DNA of 64,000 nt from Miscanthus floridulus. Taxonomy: Eukaryota > Streptophyta > Magnoliopsida > Poales > Poaceae. Under the pieces are notes generated by a model that made no database searches, was not told the DNA's origin, and saw only the letters and a program-made list of their open reading frames with translations. The stretch is from the NCBI RefSeq assembly GCF_019320115.1, contig NC_089591.1, forward strand, positions 16,594,502-16,658,501, written 5' to 3'. Positions 54,832 through 64,000 of this stretch are shown here, one piece after another. The translations under genes were made by a program, and so were the position numbers. Every line of letters begins with the position of its first letter. Position 1 is the stretch's first letter.

Positions 54832-54962
54832 GCAGATATCATCTTCGGCTACGGGACACTTTCCAGGTGGTCAGTCCGATCAAAGGTTATGGTGGACTCC
54901 GACCATTGGAGGAAGGAAGGCATGGCTAGCTCGATCGTATTGACCTCGCGGCGTGCATGCTT

Positions 54963-57140
54963 CTAGCGGTGCTTGGAGTCATAGGCCACTGACCCTCCGA
55001 AGATCATGAAGCAGTCATCCAGTGCTAGAAATCCACTGTCCTTCCCCTTGGCACTGTCCGCGGATGGCTTGGGGTCCTTTCTATGCTCCCCCTTGTTGGA
55101 GCCTTCGGACAAGAACCGCTTCATGAGGCCACAATCCTTGTATAGATGCTTGACTGGGAAAGGCATGGTTTAGGCATGGCCCTTCGAGTAGCTTCTCAAA
55201 GTGGTCCTAGGGTACCCTCAGCAGGGCTTTTGACCCCCTTGCAGTTGGTGGTGGCCACAAGTGAGCCCTCACACCGCTGCTTGTTCTTCTTCTTGTTGGG
55301 ATGGTTGGAGGCGCCTTCACCGACGCTCTCATCCCATTTTGCCTTGCCCTTGAGGCGGTCGAAGATCTCTCTAACCGCCTCCTAGCCTGAGGCATGGCTA
55401 GTGGCAATGTTGAGGAGCTCTTTGGTGGTTCACAGGCCCTTATGTCCTAGCTTATGGACCCAGGACTCATAGGTGGTCTAGACAGGAAAGCTCCTATGAC
55501 ATTGGTGTCTATGATGTTGGGCACCTCATTGCACTACCGGGTGAAGTGCTGGATGTACCCATAAAGGGTTTCCCTAGCCTTCTGCTAGCAATTTTTGAGA
55601 TCTCATGGGTTCCTAGGACGCATGTATGTGCCCTAGAAGTTTCCCACAAAGTTCTCTTTCAGGTATGCCCAACTTTGGATTCTATTGGGCGGAAGGTGTT
55701 CCAACCACATTCACAGCAAATCGGCCAAGAACAATGGAAGGTTGCAGATAATGAAATTGTCATTATCCACTCCACCTGACTTAGCAAGCAAGCTGGTAAT
55801 CCTTGAGCCACAGTCCAGGTTTTGTTTCCCTAGAGTATTTCAAGATGTTGGTCGTCGGTCGCTACCATGGTGGGAAGACGGCATTGAGGATGTGTCGGCC
55901 AAAGCCCTAAGGTCTCAGCAAGTTGGGGCTTGGGCTTCAGTCCTCACCACTGTTGTAGTGTTTCGCCACGATGAGGGTGGTAGCCGTGGCTTGCCCCCCC
56001 CCCATGCATCACCATGGGTATGTCTGTGGGCATCGAGGGTATCATGCGTGTCATGGTGAAGGCCAAGATGTTCATGCACTAGGACCATGATGCGTGGCCT
56101 ATCACCTTGCTACTGCCTAGTGGACTGACACGTCCATGTTGGGTCACTCTAAGGGCATGTGCTAGCTGGCGTCGAGCTCGTGTCATTGGGACAACAAGCT
56201 CTCTGCCTGCTGTGCCACCACACACTCGAGTAGCGTGCGAATCTCATGATGGGTCCAATGATCCTCGGGCATCGTGGGCCCCAAGAGCCTTGGAGCAAGG
56301 CCATAGCGGCAGCGATGTTCTGGCTCGCCCAGGGTCAAGTGTGGCAAGGCTTCATCATCCTTGATGATCATCTGGTTCATGTCAGTGGGCCATGGTGCGC
56401 GCATGTCCACCGTCTCCATGGCGCTCGATCTCTCACTCGAACTCTATGCATTCCTGCTCGAGCTAGGAGTCATGTTTCCTCAAGCTCTTGGTGTCGGGAC
56501 TTCAGCTGCTCCACCCACAGGTGAGGTGGGGCCCCTACATCCCTCTAGACCTCATTGTCGAGGTTGTTCATTGGGGTAGCCTCTTCTTCAGGGATGTTTT
56601 CGACATGTCCCTCGGGGGTACCTACCATGAAACATTCACGAGAGGGGTGATGGCTCCCCCTGCTGGAGTTAGAGCTAGAGGGCGACTTTGACTCTCCTAC
56701 GAGGAGGTTGTGGAAAGACTCCATGACATATTTGGTCATCCCCATGAACTCATCATTCATAGGGGATGGGGGAGTGTGTTGTGCCACAAGGTGGCCAATG
56801 ATCTCTGCGATGTTGCATAGACTAGACGGGAGCATCATTAGGGCACTCTAGATGAGGTATTCTGAGGAGAGCGGCTCTCCTCCGACAAGCTACATCATGG
56901 CATTGGCGAACGAGAAGGTGAGGTGGCCTAGGTCCTCCTAGGATGGTCAGGGTCCTAGGAAGGTGCTGAGCTGGCACTCTAGCCTCCCGTAATCGAAGCT
57001 GAGGAGCTGGTCACTTCAAGGGGTGCAGGCCTCTTATGTGTGTAGCTATAGCTCCTCAAGCGCCTTGATGATCGCATCAAGGCCAGTAGAGTGGAGGTTG
57101 GATGGCGGTGGGAGCCTTGTCGACATAGAATTTTCGTCCC
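54963..57140 (-). pseudogene. Tat-3 gag region, heavily decayed
   Basis: The C-terminal piece (54963-55166) reads CGLMKRFLSEGSNKGEH and GFLALDDCFMIFGG. The middle (55200-56050) shows short helical pieces in changing frames. The N-terminal piece (56545-56838) reads MMLPSSLCNIAEIIGHLVAQ and KYVMESFHNLLVGESKSP. The start of the protein is near 57134 (MSTRLPPPSNLHSTGLDA). More than ten stops. Confidence 0.65.
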
Positions 57141-57311
57141 ATGCCGAGGACACACGTAGCAAGCCAGAAGGGTCTACTCGATGGAGTTGTAGATCCACCT
57201 AGCTTTAGCGCAGGGATGATCAATCCTGCGCACTCCTCCCGAGACGTGCCAGTCAATTTGACCCTATAATTGATAAGGAGAGAAAGCTTATCAGTAATTA
57301 AGGGAGGAACA
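57141..57311 (-). other. Tat-3 5' leader remnant
   Basis: About 170 bp upstream of gag in the minus sense, without a recognisable primer site. It ends where the Tat-4 LTR begins, so the Tat-3 primer site and 5' LTR were displaced or lost. Confidence 0.5.
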
Positions 57312-58920
57312 TGTCGGTGTTGCCAAATAGTCCCAAATGTGCAGCTTTGAGAGCCGATATGAAAGGAGATCGACTAAATAGTCGATTCCAGCATATTCAT
57401 GAGAATAAATCGGTTAAAGCTCATTGGGTTGTATAAGAAGAATCAGTTATCATTCAAGATAAATGTCGTTATTTGAGCAGATATTAATCAATGGCAATAA
57501 GATGTCAACAAGGATTGATTTATGCTGAGCCAATGATTACAAGCAACCAAACCCCTTTTTATATAAAGAAACAATTCAACACCATTTAACAGTTTAATAA
57601 AGATAAATCTAATGAACATGTTACATCTCATCTATCGCTATGACCAGTGGGGCATGAGGTAGAATCATGCAGGCCAGAGAAATAACAATAGACTTGATGA
57701 CCCTAACTCATTACTAATATTAGTGGGGCATGAGGCAGAATCATACAGGTTGTAATATAATAATAAGATCATAGGGCTAACACATCTTTCAACCTATCTT
57801 TACTTCAATAGTCTCATGATGCGAACTGCTCATGAAAGCACTCGATATCGGCTAAAATAGTCGATTTAGGCAAAGCTCACAGTTAAACTCATGCCTTATC
57901 TGGAATAGATCTATCGAATAATGATCCCCACTCCACGGTGCTAACAGTGGGGTGTGAGGCAGAATCACACAGGCCGTGATTACGGGCCATGGAATGGTTT
58001 TCCCTATCCAATAAATCTACTCAAGACGCAACATGCTTTAACCGCACTGCTATACACGATCAAGATTGATGTAAAACAGCCAATAAAATGTAACTCATCA
58101 TTTAATGCACAGATTAGATTGGTTTTAGATTAACAAATGATGGGCTAAATAGGATATAAGGCTGATCTAGATCAATCCCAATCGGGAAGAGTGACATTGC
58201 TATAATTTAGATGAATAATGAAAGCAATAAGCAATATCGGTAACTTAATGAATCTACCAAAGACTGCTATTCTAAGGTAGAGCCGATAACTTGACCTTAA
58301 TCTAGTTCATGTAGTGGGGGTCGATTGGATCGATGCAGCCATACTTGAACTAGGCAAGAATCGATAACTAACTTATACCAGAGTCGTAGTGGAGGTCGAC
58401 CGGATCGATAGCAGCCGTATGAATAGAGGTATAAGCCATGACAGTACTTACAACAAGTAGTGGAGGTTGATCCGAATCGATGCAGTCGTACTTGCTGAAG
58501 AACTCGCCAAGATCTACTCTACTCCTACTCCTAAGGGGTGGTCGGAGCCAAAAAAGTAAATGACTTGTATATTGGATTGATTGTTGTCTTTACAATAGCC
58601 AGGGTTTGATATTCATACCCGGGCCCTATGCATGACTCCTGTCTAAGCACGACTCATTACAATTTTTGAACCTAGAGAAAACATTCCTAATTTAAGATAA
58701 CTTGGACTCTAATCTTTCCATTTTTGTAGAGTCCAACATGTCTCGTCCTAGCGCTGATCATAACCTTTGTCATTATCCGCTAGCGCTATCTAAAGAAAGC
58801 CGATTTTCGGTTTCGCGTTCGAATTAGCTAGTTCCAATCATGCAATCGATTCCTTGATGACATGATCTTGGGAGCTTTCGAGTCCCTATGACCCTTCTTC
58901 TAAATTTTGGTATAAACACA
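57312..58920 (-). repeat. Tat-4 3' LTR (about 1,609 bp)
   Basis: Begins TGTCGGTGTTGCC and ends GTATAAACACA on the plus strand. Outside on the right lies a perfect polypurine tract. It contains two internal repeat sets: gtggggcatgaggYagaatcatRcagg at about 57647, 57722 and 57950, and gtgg(a/g)ggtcgaNNggatcgatNgcagccgta-type units at about 58315, 58389 and 58458. Its left end abuts Tat-3 leader sequence. Confidence 0.75.
57554..57565 (-). promoter_or_regulatory. TATA box of the Tat-4 LTR
   Basis: The minus strand reads TATATAAAAAGG. Its position near the left end of the LTR fits a leftward promoter with the R/U5 region to its left. Confidence 0.55.
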
Positions 58921-58937
58921 TGCCCCCCAATTTTGGG
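58921..58937 (-). other. Tat-4 polypurine tract
   Basis: The minus strand reads CCCAAAATTGGGGGGCA directly before the LTR start TGTGTTTATACC. Confidence 0.8.
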
Positions 58938-59918
58938 ATAAAAGAAATTTTATTCCAAAATTATCACATCTGTGTCCCCGAATAGGTCCATAGTCATGGG
59001 TAAAGAATCTTGATCTAGGGTCTACTATTTGTCGCCTTCTATGCCAGTTCATGAGCCCATGCGTGAAAACTTTTATGAGAGCATTATTGCTTCACGGGCA
59101 CTTGGATTCGTCCTTCTAGGCCGGCTATAAAATGTCTATCTGACCCTGGCGAGAGTGAGTCAACAATTCAGCCATGTTTCTCTTCCATCTAACTCTTCAA
59201 GTGCTCCCGACTCCGCTAGGCCCTCCAAGGTTTATCTTATGAAGATCTCAAGTGGTTAGAAGAATTCTTGTGTATAGGGCGATTGTGTCACTTATTCTAG
59301 CACCTCGTTGAGCAAGAAGACCACCCATTGCGGTTAGAAGAATTCTTGTGATATCACCTGAGTCTTCTCTCCATGCTCACAAAGTTATTCTCATGTTTTG
59401 TGAGGGCTAGAATGTGTGGACACCTTCCCCTTGTTGCTCCTCCAAATGCCCACCAGGAAAGCCTCAGGCTTCTTTCCCATAGTTTCTCAATTTACCAAGA
59501 AATCTGTTGAGCATATGTTAGGCGGGTGACCTTTCCTCTTCTCTGGTATAATTTGATCGATGGGCCGATGTGACTCGGTTCACAATGAGTTTTGGCCATG
59601 TGGAGATCCATACTCCCTTCAATCCAAAGAAGTCTTGGTGGGTTAATCTCTAGTCAATGTATCCTTCCCATGATATTTTGTAATCTAGGGAAGCAATAAA
59701 TTCGAGTCTGTTATCTCTTCATTATCCGTCCCCTGAATTTTCAGAGTGTTGATCTATTTCTGTTTCTGATTTCAATTTCACACCTCCATTGAAATCTATC
59801 TTCTCGCTTTCTTGGGCTATATATATGGGCTACAGCTGCGGATCAAAAAACCACCCGCGTCATCTCAATCCTTTTTTGTCTTTAGTATATTTCCTGCCTT
59901 TCCATAGGTTCGAGGTCA
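58938..59918. other. Tat-4 spacer between LTR and antisense gene
   Basis: No coding pieces recognised. It is likely the promoter and leader of the plus-strand gene that starts near 59919. An ATATATATG run and a TATA-like tatatatatggg occur near 59818-59828, about 90 bp before that ATG. Confidence 0.45.
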
Positions 59919-60693
59919 TGGAGAACAACAAGAGGTCTGCTGAAGAAGCCCTCAATGGATCTGCATCATCACGCCAATGCCTTCATTGCCAAGAGGATGC
60001 ATCTTGGGGTACTCTCATTGCTTTGAATCAGAGGGCTGGCTCCACCCAGCCTTCGGGGTCATCTTTGGCACCAATTCACCGCTAGCTTCCTTGTTACTTG
60101 AGGTGACAGATCGATAATGATGATCTACTGGCCTCCATCGATCGAACCGACTAGCATCTAGCCAACTAGCCTCTCCGTAGTGGAATTGGCTTTGGCCATG
60201 ATTGAAGATCGATCCCCCCTCGAGGTTGGTCTGGTGAGAGAAAGGTTGGCCAAGGGCTGAAGCTAGAATCATGTGTGAATGTCTGCCATTATCTCTCAAT
60301 TTTTCTTAATTTTGCCCTCAAGATTTCTGATCACTCTTTCCTTGAATATTTTAGATCTAACTGCTCAGTTGGAGAGTCTTTGATCAGCGGCAGGATCATG
60401 CTGGCGGGATTTGTCAATGCCAGGGGTGCCGTTCCGATGGTTCGCTTGCATGACATCTTGAATCATGTTAGGGAGGTCGCCCTTCATGGCGTTTGTCATG
60501 GCGCTGCCATGGCGTTGGCTATTGCACAAGCCTGTTTAGGCCTTAATCTTCGGCTTCTTCCCCATGGTTTTCTAGACGCAGCATACCCTAGGGAGCATGA
60601 GCGCTTGGTTGAGAATTTTATGAGCGCCGCCAACTCTGTAGCTTTTAATACTCTGGCCGATGATATAGTAGGCAAAGTATTTTCTGGCCCGTA
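59919..60693 (+). pseudogene. Tat-4 additional gene antisense to pol (two exons visible)
   Basis: Exon 1 starts MENNKRSAEEALNGSASSRQ at 59919 and runs to the stop near 60085. Exon 2 follows a pyrimidine-rich tract and acceptor ttgaatattttag at about 60353. It reads SLISGRIMLAGFVNARGAVP, HGVCHGAAMALAIAQACLG and LADDIVGKVFSGP, ending at TAG 60692-60694. The helical HHGAA-type exon is typical of hypothetical proteins in grass Tat elements. No function is known. The gene ends about 210 bp from the end of pol on the other strand, so the two are convergent. Confidence 0.6.
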
Positions 60694-60908
60694 GCTTCTA
60701 AATAGGTGACGTTTAGCAAACAACCTCCTCTCCTTGAGTGATTTCCCTTTGTTTCAATGCTTCATACCTATCACCTCATTCGTGTTTGCTTTACTTCTAT
60801 AGGCGATACACATTGTATCGGCTTTTACTCTTTTGAGTTCATTTTTGCACTAGAGACGATACCTTTCCGATATCGGCTATTAAGGCTATTGACTGAATAG
60901 ATTGCTTA

Positions 60909-62046
60909 TTAAGTATTGATCCAAACGCTAGGATAATATTTCTTTAAATATTTCCCATTGATTGTTTGGCCAAATTCTTCCTCTCCTTGTAGTGTTTCCA
61001 AAATATAAGCATTACCAGGCGCACACCGTTTGATCTGATAAGGTCCTTCCCAGTTAGGTGACCATTTGCCGAATTTACTGTCCTTTGATCTAATAGGCAA
61101 TTTCACTTTCCTAGACCAAGTCACCTTCAGAGAATCGCTTAATGTTGACCTTTTTATTATAAAATTTCAGAACCCTCAGTTTATTGGCTTCGATATTTCA
61201 AGAGCACGCAGCCGAAGGCAACTCAAGTCTTCCAAATTGTCTATCATAAGATTCTTGTAGACTTTAGCTAACAAATCATTCTGCAGTGTAATACGCCTCG
61301 ATCTAGTCTAAACTTCCCAAGGAAGAACTACATTATGGCCATACACAAGTTCGTAAGGTGACGTTTTAATTGATCCATGGCAGGCCATCCTATATGCCCA
61401 TAGTGCCTCATTTAGCATCGAATGCCACTTCATTGGCTGTTCCTCGATCTTTTTCTTGATTAGCTTAATCATAATCTGGTTGGACGCCTCTGCCTAGCCA
61501 TTAGCCTAGGCATAGTAAGGGGACGAATTCAATAGCTTGATTTCCATACTGGTAGCAAAATCCCCAAACTCTTTTGATCTGAACATTGTCCCTTGATCGG
61601 TAGTTATGGTTTGAGGAATCCCAAAACGATACACAATGTGTTACCTGACAAAATCAATCATGTTCTTTCAGGTTACTATCTTCAAAGGAATTGCCTCAAC
61701 CCATTTAGTGATGTAATCTGTTACTACCAATACAAACTTATGTCCTTTGATTAAAGGTGGAAAAATCTGGCCAATTAAATCAATTTCCCAACCTCGAAAC
61801 AACCACTGGTTTGATTATTGGATTCATGGCCGATGCAGGCGATCTCTGGACATTACCAAAACATTGATAGTCCTGGGACCCCTTGTAATATTCAAAGCAA
61901 TCTTTCAGTATCGTTGGCCAGAAATATCTAGTTCTGTGAATAATCCATTTTATCTTATAAGCCAATTGATGAGCTCCACATATCCCTTCATGCACCTCAC
62001 CCATCAACACCTTAGCCTCTTCTTGGTTCAAGCATTTGAGCAACAC
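60909..62046 (-). pseudogene. Tat-4 integrase
   Basis: Zinc region (61780-62046): EEAKVLMGEVHEGICGAHQ, then RYFWPTILKDCFEYYKGSQ, in which the expected first cysteine of the CxxC pair is altered. The core is read at about 61330-61630: TTDQGTMFRSKEFGDFA with the second aspartate, and AEASNQIMIKLIKKK with the glutamate. The C-terminus (60909-61124) reads WSPNWEGPYQIKRCAPGNAY and GKYLKKYYPSVW. A few stops (for example near 61500 and 61305) and one frame change. Confidence 0.85.
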
Positions 62047-63099
62047 CCCATCGTCTGTTTTATAATATAACTAATCATCTAACAAAACATACTTAGCCGA
62101 TTTATACCTTAGCTTTCTAGTAACTTTCTAAGATGGATTTCTAAGGTAATCAGCTATTTCAACTCTCCAATCATTACTTGAGGTTTCACTACTCAAGACT
62201 TCTTGAAACATTCGATATCCTGATGCACTTTGAGCTAGACTGATTAGCCTCTTGGTTTTGTGCTCTTGGAATATGTTGGAAAAAGATACGAAGAAACTCC
62301 TTGAGCAACTTTTGGCACTCATCATAATATCATTTCAAAGTCCTCTTCTATGCACTCATATAGGTCGACCAACTAATTAATAATTAACTATGAATCTCCA
62401 AATACTTCAATTGCTTTGGCCTTTACTTCATAAAGAAGTTGAAGTCCCTTGAGAATAGCTTCATACTCTGCTTGATTGTTAGTGATCATTGGTTCAGTCG
62501 AAAAAGCAAACTCAAAACTTGCCCCCTAAGGCGAAATAATAACAATACCAATGCCACCACCCTGCTTGCATGATGACCCATCAAAGAACATCATCCAAGG
62601 CATTGGCTCTACATAACTAATGCTTGGCTTGTGATGCTGGGTGATAAAATCGGCCATTACTTGTCCTTTGACTGCTTTAGCTGATTCATACTTCAAGTTG
62701 AATTTTGATAACGCAAGAATCCACTTTCCCACTCTTCCATTCAGTATTGGCATTGATAACATGTGCTTAACCACATCAGCCTTGGAAACAACTGTACACT
62801 CGGTCGATAATAAGTAGTGTCGTAATTTAGTGCAAGAGAAATATAAACACAAGCATAATTTTTTGGTGGGAGAATATCTCGTTTCTAGATCCAGTAGTCT
62901 TCTACTCAGATAGAAAACAACTCTCACTTATCCTTCAAATTCTTGCATCAGTGCCAATCCAATTGTCTTGTCATCAGTCGATATGTACAACTTAAATGGC
63001 TTACCTTGCTGAGGAGGGACCAGCACAGGTGGACACTTCATATATTATTTTATCTCTTCAAATGCCTTTTGTTGTATGTCACCCCACTTGAATTCTTGA
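62047..63099 (-). pseudogene. Tat-4 dual RNase H region
   Basis: The first RNase H begins near 62990 (LYISTDDKTIGLALMQEFEG). It continues after a stop in 62526-62927 (VVFYLSRRLLDLETRYSP, GRVGKWILALSKFNLKYES, QVMADFITQHH). In the same frame a second domain starts PWMMFFDGSSCKQGGGIGI, whose aspartate begins the additional RNase H known from Tat elements. The second domain decays after 62526. Confidence 0.8.
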
Positions 63100-63900
63100 T
63101 CATTTTTCAACTTCAACAAGGGAGAAAATAGCATGATCCTTTCTGAACAAATTTGAAATGAATCTTCTGATGAAATTAATCTTACCAAGCAGAGATTGCA
63201 ATTCTGTTTTGGTAGTCGAGGGAACTACTTCATCAATTGCCTTCACGCTTTTTTGACCAACTTCGATTCCTCTCTCGTGCACCATGAATCCTAAAAATTA
63301 TCCGGCTGATACTCCAAAAGCACACTTATTAGGATTCATCTTCAAACCATGCTTCCTCATGCATTCTAGAGTCTCACGCAAGTCAGCCAAGTGTTCTTTG
63401 TACCCTTTGGATTTTATCATCACATCATCGATGTAGATCTCAACAATTCTGCTGATCAACTTATGGAAAATGTAATTCATCGCCCTTTGATAAGTTGCAC
63501 CGGTATTCTTCAGACCAAAGGTCATCACAACACACTCGAATAGACCGATTGCGTCGGGGCACCAGAAACCGGTCTTTGCTATGTCTTCCTCAGCCACTGA
63601 AAATTTGGTTGTATCCTGCATTATCGTCCATGAAGCTAATAACCTTGTGCCCTGCTGCTGCATCTACTAACATATCAGCTATTGGCATCGGATAACCATC
63701 CATAGGTGTGGCTTTTTTAGATCCCTGAAATCAATGCAAACCCTCAATTTTCCATTCTTCTTATATACAGGGACAACATTCAATATCCACTCTACATATC
63801 GGCACGGTCGGATAAATTTTGCTTCCAGTAACCTTTTAGTCTCATTTTTTATATCATCAAGCACGTTCGGGTTGAATCTCCTCGGAGCTTATTTAAACTG
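63100..63900 (-). pseudogene. Tat-4 reverse transcriptase
   Basis: Pieces: 63679-63864 (EAKFIRPCRYVEWILNVVP, KLRVCIDFRDLKK), 63298-63663 (VMTFGLKNTGATYQRAMN, catalytic IYIDDVMIKSKGYKEH, KMNPNKCAFGVSAG) and 63100-63285 (SLLGKINFIRRFISNL). The YIDD active site is intact. Two stops and frame changes lie between pieces, and the N-terminal part continues beyond 63900. Confidence 0.85.
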
Positions 63901-64000
63901 GTCGATATCTAGGTTTGATTGGCAACCGATAGTTCAACAATTGATCGGTCTAAACCAGGCATCTCATAGTATTCCCAGGCAAAGCAGTCTTTAAATTCCT

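Larger units (their letters stand above)
33409..57311 (-). mobile_element. Tat-lineage element 'Tat-3', large and degenerate
   Basis: Minus-strand order from the right: gag (54963-57140), protease (54220-54831), RT, RNase H pair, integrase ending at 50981, a long repeat-rich 3' region with an opposite-strand gene (45362-47510), polypurine tract and 3' LTR. Insertions inside it are CRM-2 in the LTR and a Tekay-like LTR fragment. The 5' LTR is not visible: the Tat-4 LTR begins at 57312, so the 5' end is cut or displaced beyond the window. Without the insertions the element would be about 14-15 kb, large but normal for Tat. Confidence 0.75.
57312..64000 (-). mobile_element. Tat-lineage element 'Tat-4' (RIRE2-like), 3' half, continues past the window
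   Basis: Minus-strand order from the right edge: RT, two RNase H domains, integrase (ending near 60909), opposite-strand gene, polypurine tract and 3' LTR. Coding blocks differ from Tat-3, for example YIDDVMIKSK in RT and NSSPYYA in integrase, so it is a separate family. Fewer stops than Tat-3 suggest a somewhat younger copy. Confidence 0.8.

Overview
This window looks like a repeat-rich, probably pericentromeric or intergenic block of a grass (Poaceae) nuclear genome, most likely a panicoid. The evidence is the mix of repeats: Ty3/gypsy LTR retrotransposons of the CRM, Reina-like, Athila-like and Tat lineages, a Stowaway-like and a Tourist-like MITE, a tRNA-like SINE and a Helitron 3' end. 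Fragments of plant genes (a zaxinone-synthase-like carotenoid dioxygenase, a nepenthesin-type aspartic protease, a receptor kinase) are also present. I see no intact host gene, rRNA, tRNA or CRISPR array.

Layout. (1) 1-17,563 is a three-level nest. A plus-strand Tat element (remains from about 8,945 to 17,563) is interrupted by a minus-strand Athila-like element (window edge to about 8,900). That element is itself interrupted inside gag by a minus-strand Reina-like chromovirus (1,699-6,489). (2) 17,564-18,206 and 25,814-26,150 are the two halves of an exon-like flank ending in a Helitron 3' terminus. They are split by a very young CRM-lineage element, CRM-1 (18,207-25,808): TSD TATTC, two 921-bp LTRs, two mismatches between them. 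(3) 26,151-33,408 is unassigned DNA carrying a SINE-like element, two MITEs, a cluster of captured gene fragments (29.2-30.6 kb) and a CACTA-like end. (4) 33,409-57,311 is a large minus-strand Tat element, Tat-3. Its 3' LTR is split by an older CRM element, CRM-2 (34,304-42,007, TSD GAGCG), and it holds a Tekay-like LTR fragment and about 8 kb of long repeats. (5) 57,312-64,000 is another minus-strand Tat element, Tat-4, running off the window.

How the parts work together. Each LTR element would make a gag-pol polyprotein: capsid, protease, reverse transcriptase, RNase H, integrase. Every copy here is broken. CRM-1 keeps one long open gag-protease reading frame but has two nonsense codons and two frameshifts in pol despite near-identical LTRs, which suggests it was mobilised in trans or that the sequence has errors. 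All three Tat elements carry an additional gene between pol and the 3' LTR in the opposite orientation to pol, with recognisable splice sites. The most unusual non-retroelement locus is 29.2-30.6 kb, where pieces of three unrelated plant genes lie together and two are fused in one reading frame.
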